NCBI GenBank assembly: GCA_951640165.1
Contig: OX621260.1
Location: 12,418,001 to 12,482,000 of the forward strand
Direction of reading: 5' to 3'
DNA length: 64,000 nt
Source: Pseudoips prasinana
Lineage: Eukaryota > Arthropoda > Insecta > Lepidoptera > Nolidae
This document shows positions 10,901 to 18,619 of this stretch, piece after piece. The notes under the pieces are model-generated. The model saw only the letters and a list, made by a program, of their open reading frames with translations, was not told the origin of the DNA and searched no databases. Every line of letters starts with the position of its first letter. Position 1 is the stretch's first letter. The translations under genes were made by a program, and so were the position numbers.

Positions 10901-11156
10901 AATAAACACTACTTTCCGAGTATGAGAAATGAATAAATAGTTTTCGCTTCTATCGGCAGTCTACAGTCTGTTTTTTTTATTTTTATATTCTGTACATTAT
11001 GTTTTCAGGTTATTCATACTTCTCGGCTTTCTCATCATCGGCTTCACTGGTTACTCTACTATCGAGCTGATGGAGTACAAAGTGAAACGAGCCCATCATC
11101 TCGAGAGGAACTTCGAACTAATACACAAGAAACCTGAACAGGAACCTTTGCAATAG
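1810..11156 (+). CDS. UNC93-like membrane protein, C-terminal seven exons (5' end outside window)
   Basis: Seven exons (1810-1961, 3109-3335, 4350-4509, 6969-7109, 8133-8259, 9984-10104, 11009-11156) sum to 1076 bases. All have AG acceptors and GT donors with matching phases, so they read as one frame of 357 residues ending in TAG. The protein has several hydrophobic membrane spans and the UNC93 signatures KQLRHKYQLLLLP, AEQAFMAADFTQAF, GYVMICFGVFNAL and DAVWLVQVNALSGILFP, then NEEAAYSNFRLWEATGSV. UNC93 proteins belong to the major facilitator superfamily. C. elegans UNC-93 modulates the SUP-9 two-pore K+ channel, and insect members are multi-pass membrane proteins of less certain role. Family members usually have about 450-540 residues, so roughly 100-180 N-terminal residues are missing upstream. 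It is the best-supported gene in the window. Substrate is unknown. Confidence 0.93.
2010..2147 (+). mobile_element. SINE group D, 5'-truncated
   Basis: It carries the group-D body 'gtgacccataaatagttg', 'tctgagtctggatg', 'gtccgtctattatatgttt' and the end 'cgacacagggatta...gtgcgggcgttgtctta'. The tRNA head is missing apart from a remnant. Confidence 0.65.
2437..2722 (+). mobile_element. 5S-rRNA-derived SINE with rearranged head
   Basis: It starts inside the 5S-like head (gattggcaaggttaagcaac then gctcgcggtcattccatcga) and runs to (aagt)n at about 2650. Just after, 2670-2722 is a minus-strand piece of the same family's 5' end (acttacggaccg...catggctatgagcg). It is either two copies back to back or one rearranged copy. 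Confidence 0.65.
2918..3040 (-). mobile_element. SINE group E, partial
   Basis: Minus-strand body and head: 'tctgggctgatattc', 'aatttgaatctaggacctca'. Only the tRNA-side third of group E remains. Confidence 0.45.
3109..3335 (+). CDS. UNC93-like exon with membrane spans
   Basis: The acceptor is ttttttcag and the donor is gtgagc. It opens ENTNLEPPSDLKIQVIAG and then runs VYLACMAAAVILVSVGV, a clear membrane segment, followed by a second hydrophobic stretch ILKIGVSLFMSLALIF. An ATG at 3094 lies in the intron's polypyrimidine tract and is not a real start. Ends in phase 2: AG plus the next exon's A gives Arg. Confidence 0.92.
4018..4115 (+). repeat. LINE 3' tail with (aaat)n
   Basis: Ends 'cttccttaatattaaataaa' plus further aaata units. 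The form is that of a jockey-type 3' end priming on A-rich DNA. Family uncertain. Confidence 0.35.
4350..4509 (+). CDS. UNC93-like exon, cytoplasmic loop and next span
   Basis: The acceptor is cctttag and the donor is gtttga, a weaker donor. It encodes a basic loop (SGRKTKCQSKSG), then KQLRHKYQLLLLPVIGYIG and AEQAFMAADFTQ. This is the family's conserved 'KQLRdkrqLLLiP...EQgF...DyT' block and is the strongest family evidence in the locus. Confidence 0.93.
4600..4925 (-). mobile_element. RTE-like LINE fragment (C-terminal RT region), decayed
   Basis: On the minus strand it reads MKWTKMITEWHLLDGKRGRQ then ARRWTDDIKMIGG. The 'RRW-x-DDI' block is found near the C-terminus of RTE/craniofacial-protein-2-like reverse transcriptases. 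Stops and frameshifts are present. It lies in an intron of the UNC93-like gene, in opposite orientation. Confidence 0.6.
4965..5255 (+). mobile_element. LINE-derived block, family H copy 1
   Basis: 5078-5255 holds the family-H segment: 'gcatgccacccgcaaaaa', 'gtatgtcggactagcaccga', 'cctgccgtggactt', 'ggagccccgggaacgcgggt'. Two further large copies lie at 47208 and 50190. The front part (ggtagtaaaaggtgactaac) resembles the minus-strand piece at 34080-34260. Open frames here are by-products of the repeat. Confidence 0.55.
5256..5460 (+). mobile_element. LINE 3' end
   Basis: Contains 'tttgggggaggcctatgtcc' and 'cagtggatg', the common 3' end of the RTE-like LINE described at 7554, after a GC-rich segment with 'gccgtgtcccagatcccaaa'. 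Confidence 0.45.
5564..6252 (+). mobile_element. Non-coding interspersed element (family R) carrying a LINE tail
   Basis: Starts 'agggttccatagccaaatgg' with 'tgtctgtctgtccgtccgta' and ends 'gactcgcaattgaccggttt', the two ends of a repeat common in Lepidoptera. Minus copies lie at 8630-8697 and 33540-33715. A LINE tail ending (gatt)n sits at about 6061-6168 inside it. Several frames open here are spurious. Confidence 0.5.
6360..6520 (+). repeat. LINE 3' tail with (tttc)n
   Basis: 'tgtgtcgttttggcacaaga' then aataaatg and a run of tttc units to 6517. Fits a non-LTR element tail that grew into a microsatellite. Confidence 0.4.
6628..6800 (+). mobile_element. tRNA-derived SINE, group B
   Basis: Head 'gactggcctattggtatagt' with box-B-like gttcgatcccc, then 'ccaggacaaatctttgtgcg'. 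The tail side has decayed. Confidence 0.65.
6969..7109 (+). CDS. UNC93-like exon, 47 codons
   Basis: A phase 0-0 exon with acceptor ttcacag and donor gtatgt. It encodes AFIGCAYGINNIGYVMICFG followed by VFNALAAPVAGALVKITGRF and so on. It matches the UNC93 stretch where a glycine-rich span is followed by a short loop ending K-x-x-GR. The upstream intron (4510-6968) is filled with LINE debris. Confidence 0.93.
7227..7400 (+). repeat. Dispersed repeat family G, copy 1
   Basis: 'gtgggtcacctgatggtaag' then 'tgatcaccgcctcccatgta' and 'gcaagtgcgtggccgcc'. Copies at 52120-52240 (-) and 56914-57085 (+). Common in lepidopteran genomes, probably a non-LTR or SINE-like 3' part. Confidence 0.55.
7493..7835. 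mobile_element. SINE-B head plus RTE-like LINE 3' pieces facing each other
   Basis: 7493-7552 is a group-B head. 7564-7760 is a minus-strand LINE 3' end whose frame reads GRRSVGRPPTRWTDDLVRGA, typical of the RTE reverse-transcriptase C-terminus. 7761-7835 is the plus-strand 3' end (gatctttgggggaggccttt then gtccagcagtggacg). The junction makes an inverted repeat at 7732-7796. Confidence 0.65.
8133..8259 (+). CDS. UNC93-like exon
   Basis: The acceptor is cttccag and the donor is gtaagt. It encodes LLNLCLLSGLLSWRPDPEQW, then FVFYALAAVWGTADAVWLVQ and VN. The WGxADAVWxxQxNA block is a hallmark of UNC93A-type proteins. It ends in phase 1, and the GCA alanine is completed by the next exon. Confidence 0.93.
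8630..8697 (-). repeat. Family R fragment
   Basis: 'acagacagacatgatgaatc' and 'ggcatttggctacggaaccc' are the complement of the family-R start at 5564. Confidence 0.45.
9085..9195 (+). mobile_element. RTE-like LINE 3' end
   Basis: 'gctagatgcgggtagcgcaa', 'gagatctttggaggaagcgc' and 'cagtagtggacgtattttgg' match the tail at 38920-39010. It ends in a tga/atg-rich run. Confidence 0.6.
9449..9487. repeat. Short hairpin
   Basis: gaagactcaaaaacgtccc folds on gggacgttttgtcttc around aaat, with a 3-base bulge. It lies just before the larger foldback. Confidence 0.7.
9493..9666. repeat. Near-perfect 70-bp intronic foldback
   Basis: Left arm 9493-9563 and right arm 9597-9666 are reverse complements with a single one-base indel, around a 33-base spacer. 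The arms begin ctctagcacgagttcctgca. The structure lies in the intron between the 8133-8259 and 9984-10104 exons, so it would form a long RNA hairpin in the pre-mRNA. It is probably a MITE or foldback element of recent origin. Confidence 0.9.
9800..9831. repeat. Short palindromic hairpin
   Basis: gcactggt...accagtgc arms around alternating tgtacatacgtatgt. Same intron as the larger foldback. Confidence 0.6.
9984..10104 (+). CDS. UNC93-like exon
   Basis: The acceptor is atttcag and the donor is gtctgt. It encodes LSGILFPGNEEAAYSNFRLW, then EATGSVLSYASAPYLCVRT. The EAA-x-x-NFRLWEA-x-G motif is family-conserved. It ends in phase 2. The intron upstream carries two long foldbacks. Confidence 0.93.
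10165..10278 (-). mobile_element. SINE group A, head part only
   Basis: 'aacagacatgttcattcaca', 'gggtgggaatcgaacccacg' (box-B complement) and 'gacctgcggcgtgaaaggca'. The 3' half is missing. Confidence 0.65.
10320..10525 (+). mobile_element. Lep1-like Helitron, 5' part
   Basis: Starts TCCTACTAATATTATAAACG right after an A. Contains 'gttactctttcacg' and 'acacataggctacaattt'. It runs into a second Helitron start at 10526. Confidence 0.65.
10526..10638 (+). mobile_element. Short Lep1-like Helitron, both ends present
   Basis: Starts TCCTACTAATATTATAAATG after A10525 and ends ggggcatagCTAG before T10639, so A and T flank it as Helitrons require. At 113 bp it is an internal deletion. Confidence 0.7.
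11009..11156 (+). CDS. UNC93-like terminal coding exon
   Basis: The acceptor is gttttcag. It encodes the last membrane span LFILLGFLIIGFTGYSTIEL and a charged cytoplasmic tail MEYKVKRAHHLERNFELIHK plus KPEQEPLQ, then TAG at 11154-11156. A final helix followed by a basic/acidic tail is usual for UNC93 proteins. Confidence 0.92.
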
Positions 11157-11519
11157 AGGGACATCTTTAAACAATGAATTCAATGGTTTTATGAAGTAAA
11201 ACTTCTTTACAAACGCTTGACTTGGGGAGTAAGCTAATGAATGCGTGACGAAAGTGTTACGAAAACTGTGATCGGGCGAACGGAAGTTGGGAGGGAGATA
11301 TAAGTTAGTGAAGATAGAAAGAAAGACGGTCACGTTTCGTATTATTATACTGTGACTCTCTTTATTTATTTACTTATTACTGTAGGGACAAGAGAGAGAG
11401 GTGCGAGCACACATTATATTTCTATCTTTCTCTCAGAGCCAGTTTCGTATATCTAAGTTTTACTCCAGTCATGTGACTATATATATGTATGTATAAGCGC
11501 ACTCGATTTTTTAAACTAA

Positions 11520-12360
11520 GCACTTGATTCCTCAACTCCTTTGTACACTACAGGGATGTTGATAATAAGTTCAGAGCGAATCAAGTGCATAATTAAAAAA
11601 TACCATTGAACTCATTGTAAATTTTTTTGCAAACATTGTATATACTAAGATTAAGTTAAAAATAAACATATAATAAAAATAAAAATAATCTTAAGTTTTC
11701 CTATTAATTTTATCTATTATTGTCACACTATGAACAACAATGCATAATTTAAAAAATCCTTAAGAACATTAGCTTTCGCCTCTTAATAAGGATGATGTCC
11801 ATTCTAAATGTGAAACATTAAGTTAAAAATAATCGTATTTTTTTTTCTACACATATTAAGTCATCTTTTTCCGTTTCCTAACAATTTTATGTGTTTTCGT
11901 CACACTAGGAACGAGCGGATGGAGTTCAGAGAAAAGCAAATGCATAATTACAAAACATTCGTTGTAAATTTGTCTCCTTATAAAATTATATACATATCAT
12001 GTGCATGATTAAGTAATACATAATCGTGATAAATAAAATCTATGACCTTTATTTATTTGTTTCACAACACAGGAACTGATCAAGTTCAAGCGAATACATT
12101 GCAATGGCATGCTATTGCTATGCTCTACTATGCATTCGCAGTGCATAATTTTGAAAGGAACTTTGGAACATAAAAAGTTTTTTTCCGCATATTATAAATA
12201 TTGTACATATTATATTAAGTGTCAAACTAGGATTAATTAAAATGTAAACAACCAGGATTAAGTTAAAATTAAAGTCTTTTTTCTATGATTTTGTGTTTTA
12301 TTACAAGGGACTTGATTGAGTTCTCAGTGAGGAGAGTGCATAATTTCGAAATAAACTTTT
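11520..12360 (+). repeat. Degenerate tandem array, ~155-200 bp unit, about 4-5 units
   Basis: The anchor TGCATAATT recurs at 11586, 11741, 11941, 12142 and 12337, spaced 155, 200, 201 and 195 bases. Each anchor is preceded by a version of 'agGgactGAT..aGTTCagagcgaa' and followed by an A-rich tract. About 130 bases later comes 'attaagttaaaaataa' and later 'tatTTttGTc(a)caCta'. The units are much diverged, so the array is old. It begins in the 3' UTR or immediate 3' flank of the UNC93-like gene. Confidence 0.75.
11661..11666 (+). terminator. Candidate poly(A) signal of the UNC93-like gene
   Basis: An AATAAA about 505 bases past the stop, with more AATAAA-like words close by (11672, 11679). Later ones occur near 12030 and 12348, so the true cleavage site is uncertain. 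RNA 3'-end data would decide how much of the following tandem array is transcribed. Confidence 0.4.
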
Positions 12361-12699
12361 AAAATGTATAATTTGTCTTTCTTTACGTTCCAATGGACTT
12401 ATTTAAGCCCCAATTGATGAGACTTTAACGGGTCATATTACTATGAATTATTATATTCATGTCAAAGTTAAGATGTACGATGTAAGATTATATTGGAGAT
12501 AAACATATATACACACATATATATCTCGAATTAATTATCCCATTCTTTATGAATATGAGTTATGCCATATATTTTGTCCTGAGAATGTTAAAATCTATAG
12601 TTACTAAAATTTAGCTTTGTTACAATCTAGTTAATACCGTACCAGTAGACTGTATTTAGTCGCAGCTATACCGACTACAATACCGCCCATAGTTTATTT

Positions 12700-12971
12700 A
12701 AGTTGACGCGCCTGTTGGCGTGGTTGGCAATTGCTTGCCTTTCACGCCGCAGGTCGTGGTTTCGATTCCCATCCAGGACAGATAGATATTTGTTCATGAA
12801 CATGTCTGTTTGTGCTGAGTTTGGGTACAATCATCTACGAGTATATGAGTATGCATTTACAATAGAAAATCAGTATCAGTTATCTGGTTTCCATAGTACA
12901 ACCTCTGCTTAGTTCAGATAGCTTAGGAATCAGAAGGCCGTGTGAATAATGTCCCAGGACATTATTATTAT
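12700..12971 (+). mobile_element. tRNA-derived SINE, group A, complete
   Basis: Head 'gcgcctgttggcgtggttgg', box B 'ggtcgtggtttcgattccca', body 'cagttatctggtttccatag', tail 'aataatgtcccaggacatta'. One of the fuller + copies. Confidence 0.75.
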
Positions 12972-13152
12972 AGGATTTAATTTAAGTCGTAATACATTTG
13001 AAGTATACTTATCTTTACTGGTTTTCGTCCTATTTTATTTGCTCCCAGTCTTACCAAAATTTATTGAGCGATAGTTTTCTAACCTCAAAACCATTAACAG
13101 AGATGCTTGGATCTGGTGTCAGATTACTTATTACTTCAGTCTATAAGATAGC

Positions 13153-13204
13153 GGCTTGAATAACTCTGACTCTAGGATAACCTAGAGTCAGAGTTGTTCA
13201 AGCC
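13153..13204. repeat. 24-bp-arm hairpin from a 5S-SINE piece
   Basis: ggcttgaataactctgactc... and its reverse complement (one mismatch) around ataa. The arm matches the 3' part of the 5S-derived SINE (gcggcttgaacaactctgat at 48561). Confidence 0.8.
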
Positions 13205-13547
13205 ATTAATTGTAACAAGATTAGAATATTATTTCATTTATTTCTACATAATTTAATAATTTACCCTTTTATTTGACTAAAATAACTCCATCTTTGGAAT
13301 GAATTAAGAACTAATAAATAAATAACATGATCCTATAGAGTTCGCCTGAGTCTTTAGTATACTAATTTATGAAGTATTTTTTAAGAATATCAATAGATGT
13401 CGCTTGACGGCTTGACTGAGGCAATGAATGGAGTGTTTTTTCTAGTAAAACGACTGTCTACGTCAAATACTAAGTCTAAAGCGGGTAGTTTGAGGATTTT
13501 GTCTCTGTTTAGTCTGCGGTATTGCAGGACATTTTATTTCTGAATTT

Positions 13548-13700
13548 TCGACTATTCCACCAATCCCATGGGATGAGTGAAATAGTTCCCCTGTGTTTGC
13601 GCACATAGTTTTGTTTTATATGTCTCACACAGATGTCTATTCTCCAAGGAGACTTGCCACCGTGGCCGAAATTCAACCCGAAGGATATTATTAGATATAA
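13548..13700 (+). mobile_element. SINE group E, 3' part
   Basis: 'atgggatgagtgaaatagtt', 'cctgtgtttgcgcacatag' and 'ccaccgtggccgaaattc' match 29990-30105. Confidence 0.5.
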
Positions 13701-13814
13701 AGCAGCTTTAGTTAAATGTTTTTAATGATGTAAATTTTTATACCATACGATTAAAACAAGACCTCATAAGCTTCGAAGCGTCACAGCCGGCCACTGAGCT
13801 CGCTATCTGATATA

Positions 13815-14085
13815 TCTTCTATATATATAAAAATCAATGCCACTTTTCGTTGTAATGTTATAACTCAACAACGCCTGTACCGATTTGGCTAATTTTGGTC
13901 TTGAATTATTTGTGGAAGTCCAGAAAAGATTTGTACGTAGAGAAAATTTTAAAAAGTCTTGAAAAAGTGTAAAATCAACATCTTTTAGCAATTTAAAATA
14001 TTTTTTTATTTGAATAAATGAACATAATAATATATTTTTTTATTACTATGCCTTATACGTAGCGAAGCACGTACCGGGCCGCTAG
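13815..14085 (+). mobile_element. Non-autonomous Helitron, second type
   Basis: Starts TCTTCTATATATATAAAAAT after A13814 and ends gtaccgggccgCTAG before T14086. Contains 'aacaacgcctgtaccgattt', as in other lepidopteran Helitrons. 271 bp, no coding capacity. Confidence 0.65.
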
Positions 14086-14159
14086 TTGATTATATGATAC
14101 AAAATTTTAAAAGTTTAGATAATCTCTGTTGAGTCAACTCCCTACAAAGTGGATCTTGC

Positions 14160-14220
14160 AAGGGTTGCGGGAAGCCGCTGGATGCGGGCAGCAGAAGACC
14201 AGCCGGCACAATTTACGACT
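14160..14220 (+). mobile_element. RTE-like LINE 3' scrap
   Basis: 'gaagccgctggatgcgggca' and 'agaccagccggcacaa' match the LINE tail family at 38920. The end is lost. Confidence 0.4.
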
Positions 14221-14294
14221 CCACTATACCGAATAGGAAGATACAATTAAATAAACAAATAAAACAGCCAAGTTAGTTTCATTAAATTGTCGCT

Positions 14295-14300
14295 TTTATT
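14295..14300 (-). terminator. Candidate distal poly(A) signal of the SAM-domain gene
   Basis: tttatt on the + strand reads AATAAA on the minus strand, followed within 40 bases by a T/G-rich stretch (ttggctgttttatttg). It is the last such signal before repeat-rich DNA resumes. Other AATAAA words exist upstream, so use is unproven. Confidence 0.35.
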
Positions 14301-14848
14301 CTCTTCACATAAATACTTAAAAGGTTGGAACGAACGATCGGCTAAACAAGCTATCTTTAACTAAGTACAATAATGTTCGCAAGGATGCTAACAAAGTGAC
14401 TAAAACCTTGTTATACACAATAATTATACATTAAAAATAACAATAAATCAAGTCTTATAAACAAGTCTAAACAAATTATTAAGTAAAAACAATGAATTGG
14501 AGAAGATTAAAGAGATTTATTTGGGTCTTAAAAGTTTACTTGTTTTATGATATTGTTATTTTTATAAACAGATTAAAATAAAAGTATAGGTACAAATTTA
14601 CACTCTCTATTCATACTTAATAAGTCACTGGTCCATTAAACGTTTAAACGGTAGTTTCGTAATAAAAACAGTGATTGAATTTGCCAGAAAAAATTGAACC
14701 CTGCAGGAAATATACTTTCTAAAGTGTGATCAGATGGCCATATTTAGTACACAGCAATATTTTGTTTATCAAATTCATTCCAGTGGTTTATGGAGTTATA
14801 AACATAAAATTACTACCATTTTTTATATAGTTCTTGAGCCGAAAATAG

Positions 14849-14989
14849 GTTCAGACGCCAGTACATCCAGCTACCCAAATCTGTCAAAATTATTTTATAG
14901 ATTTTCAACTTTATTACATGAGCATAAGGTTCACTTTCAATTGAGGAAATTTACAAGATTGTGGTAGCTTGATGTGCTGGCGTGTGTAC
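14849..14989 (-). mobile_element. 141-bp MITE, family M
   Basis: Terminal inverted repeats 'cagacgccagtacatccagc' and 'gcttgatgtgctggcg'. Centre in the reverse sense of the 30624 copy. Lies within the putative 3' UTR of the SAM gene. Confidence 0.75.
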
Positions 14990-17758
14990 TATAACATACG
15001 CAACATAGATGGCGCATCGGGCTTCCGTATTGGTTGAATTTTTTTTTCAGTTATAACCAATGATGCGTCGAAGCTCATTGATAGAATTACTAGATATTAA
15101 AAAACAATAACCGTGTAGATATTCATACTTTGTCTAAACTCTATATTCTTTAGTGGTCCAAAAGTAAGTGTTGCCAGTAAATTAATTTTTATTTTCTGAA
15201 TAATGAAAGCATATTATAATAGCAGGCTCACATTTTCCTATTCCAAATTTATTATAATACAATTAAAATAACCTATCCGCAATAATTCGTTAAGTAATCT
15301 ATACATATAGCTATTAATTATTATTATTGTATTATTATCGTCCAATTTAAAGCGTAGAACCGTAATACTTTTCTGAAAGGGTAATAATTATTATAAAAAA
15401 ATATTTATTAATTTGCTAATTTTAAGGAAGACCATTTAAGGCACAGGTTTTAAAATATTACCGAAAGTAGCACCTTATTATTGATATATTGATATGTTTA
15501 ATACAATTATAAGGTCACTGGTGATTATAAAAGTGGTTTTAGAACTTTAATGTAAATATTACTTTGAGAACTTAGTTGACAACGAGACAATATTGCCACA
15601 AAGTCATTTTATTTAACAAAAAGGCAACTCTGCCCCCGAGTACAGTACTTAGCCCCATAATTCTGGGACACTTGGGGTTTATAATATTACAAAAATACAT
15701 TTATTACAAAATATGGGCTAAAATTGTCTCAAAGTCCTATGCCTAGACTTGTCATATGCCATACGTTTAATATCTATTTAATATTTATTTGACACATATA
15801 TCAGATATTAAAAATATGGGCAAACATACAAAATGAGGCAGGATAAAATATCTTTTGTTCTCTCATTAGATTTATAGGTTGTATTGGGTGACTGGAATTT
15901 CACGTATTTCTTTCAAAGAATCCCCTATTTAATATAATCTTGTTAATTAACATAATTTTAGTTCTGATAAATGTAGAATATGTTATTTTGGTATTTTTTT
16001 TTGATTGAATTGATTTCTATACTTATTCCAAGTTCCGTATAGTTTGGAAACAAATCACTTTCAAGTCGATTAATAAAATAAAGGAATTAAGTATTGCCAA
16101 AGTTAGTTAACGAAGATTCTACACGGAATGAGGTTCAGGTATCATTTATCAGCTTTAAAGAAAGTATTATTTAAATGCCCCAAAACCATGTAGTCAGAAG
16201 CCATGCGTCTGCGTCACACTTGTGTCTCAGCTGATGATGAAGAAGCCAATATGTCCTCAAAGACTTCTAATAACCTTGGAATGAATAGGGGAATTCTTCA
16301 GCCACCCTAAGACGTATTATGAAATCACCCAGCAACCCGCATTACCTACTAAATAAGTATATTGTTATACATATAGTATATTGATATAACATATTATTTT
16401 GGCAATTAAGGAGATTACCACAGAAAACCATTTTTACATTATCTGTTGATATAATTATCTACTTCTATTACATGATTTAATGATTATAACTGATATTCTA
16501 TACTATACAATAAGAAGTATATATGTATAGTTATATAAATATATGTGTTTACAGTCTCTGAAATATCAATAAACAATCGAAATATGCTTTACCGAATTCC
16601 GTACAACTTTAATTCTGGGAAAAAGCGTTTTTGCGAATATCACAAACGATATCTTTGTCTCCATGCCCCAGATACTAAAATGTTTACTGATAATCGCAAA
16701 CACATCGCAAAAACAAAACTTTAATAAATCGGAATCAATAGTTTCTCGTCAAATTTAAGTATGGTACCAGACGAAGTGATATTCAAAGCTCTATCCAGTG
16801 CTTTGAATATCGATTTAATATAATATATCAGTTATAATCTTTTATAACCTACAGCAGTCATTACAGTACATTTATTTACAGAAAATGTTCTTCTCATTAC
16901 ATAGATTTTAATTACAAAAAAAAACAAGATATTATGCTCCCAGTGAATGAAGTCTATACAACTAATTTTAACATTTACTCTACAATGTAATCGTAGAACG
17001 GTATACTGAGCTTTATTCAGGTGTGGTGTAAATAAATGCTATTATATATCCACATAAGTAACTATTAACATCTATACAACTATTGTATATAAATCTATAT
17101 ACACACCGTTTGTGACCCTGTACATATATTAGCCTCGATTATTTAAGCAATATTTTTTACATAACGGCCTTTATATACAATATATTAAGACAGGGTCTTA
17201 GCACCGAAATAATTCCGTTCTCATAAACGAAAGTACATTAATATGCTCATGAAAGTCCATTTGGGGCCGATTACTCCAGTTTCGTATCTCCGGACCCTTT
17301 TATAATACAATTCTGATAATTAACATACAAAAATACTTCTTACATAAGTACATATTACATTAAAACATTTGGACGGCAACACGTTTATATACAAAACAAA
17401 AATCTTACAAATTAAAAGTTATTAAAACTAAAGCATCTTATACTAACTAAATGCAAAATCTATGAACAGGAAGACTGTATGAATGCAGGAAATGACTATA
17501 CTATACCTAGTATTATTATGATTGTGGAAAAGTTAAGGGTTTAGGCCAACAGTCGTATAAAAGACACAGGCCTTGATGAATGATTCGGTGTCTTATTTAA
17601 AAACAATGTGTCTTATTCAGCTCTTTGTATTCATAGAAAATACAATTAGAAAAGCCGATACTTACAAAAGAACTTTCTTAAATTTTCTATGCTCACAAAA
17701 AGATGTCGAACAGGAACAATACTTATTAAAGTGCTAATTATTACAATGTTATAATTCC

Positions 17759-18001
17759 TTAACTGGGGCTAGTAGTGCTGCTTCGAGGCTCCGGTTTGAG
17801 TGCAGAGCCGTTTATTCTGGGCGTCGAGTTCGCCAGATTACTCGAGTTCGCTGCTTGACATTGTGCGCAAGGTTCCAGCCGCCTGGCTAGCACTGCTCGC
17901 AGTTTGAGAGCTGGCCCTAGCTTCATCTGTAGCATTCCTGTCAGGTGTTCTTCTGTGAGGAGAGGCAGGCCCGCACCATCGATTCTCTGCTCACGGAAAT
18001 T
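17759..18001 (-). CDS. SAM-domain protein, terminal coding exon (SAMD7/SAMD11/polyhomeotic-like)
   Basis: On the minus strand, after acceptor cttttttcag-like sequence (CAG at 18002-18004), an open frame of 80 residues begins NFREQRIDGAGLPLLTEEH and continues LTGMLQMKLGPALKLRAVLA, then ends in TAA at 17759-17761. 'IDG...LPLLTEEHL' followed by 'MKLGPALKLRA' is the second half of a sterile alpha motif domain, ending in helix 5. The wording is closest to vertebrate SAMD7/SAMD11 and to polyhomeotic-type SAM domains, which act in Polycomb-linked repression through SAM polymers. The final 40 residues are Ser/Asn/Pro-rich and unconserved. The first half of the domain should lie on an upstream minus-strand exon. 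I did not find it in the window, so the exact orthologue is open. Confidence 0.85.
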   Translation of the reverse strand, partial: NFREQRIDGAGLPLLTEEHLTGMLQMKLGPALKLRAVLARRLEPCAQCQAANSSNLANSTPRINGSALKPEPRSSTTSPS

Positions 18002-18619
18002 CTGAAAAAGAAGAAAAACAATGGTTAATTTTTAAGCCATGAAATAATTTCACAACGTTAGCTCTAAATATTGTTCTATTAAATGTATATTATATAAAAA
18101 CAAATAAAGAACCTTGAACATAAAATATTATGATCTCATAATTATTAAGTTTTGGATTAAATAATTCGAAGATTACATGTTCTTAGGAGTTTATTATAAA
18201 TATCGACGTGGTCTCGCGCAAGCGCACCTGTCGCTCTATCATAATCTCAGAGCGAACAATTTTGATATTTTAATAATTCTCTTCCTGCCTTAATTACAGA
18301 GATTTATCTAATAACAGCAACAATCTTGTATGAATTGCCGCCTCTGTATTACGTGGTATGATAGGTATTAATCGTACTTTTGTCTTGGAACTGTGTCAAG
18401 TCAGGTTTTAATAATGCATTCGATCAAAATTACTATACAATTATCCTAATTATGCTTATTTGTACTTTAATTGTATACATTGATAACAAAATTACAATAC
18501 TGTATAATGGCAGTCAGTTCTGACGGGAACTTTTCAAGCTGGCTACATGCTACGCGACATCGAACCACCTACAGTGCAGAATTGCATACATATAACATGA
18601 GGTATCATTCCTAATAAGC

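Larger units (their letters stand above)
14290..17758 (-). other. Probable long 3' UTR of the SAM-domain gene
   Basis: This 3.4-kb AT-rich block follows the SAM-gene stop and has almost no recognisable repeats except one MITE (14849-14989), while both sides are dense in them. A minus-strand AATAAA lies at 14295-14300, close to where repeats resume. Three minus-strand UGUAUAUA words (17096-17103, 17172-17179, 17386-17393) match the Pumilio consensus. A hairpin with 12-bp arms (gatattcaaagc) lies at about 16780-16811. UTR status is inferred from position and low repeat load, not from transcripts. Confidence 0.5.
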
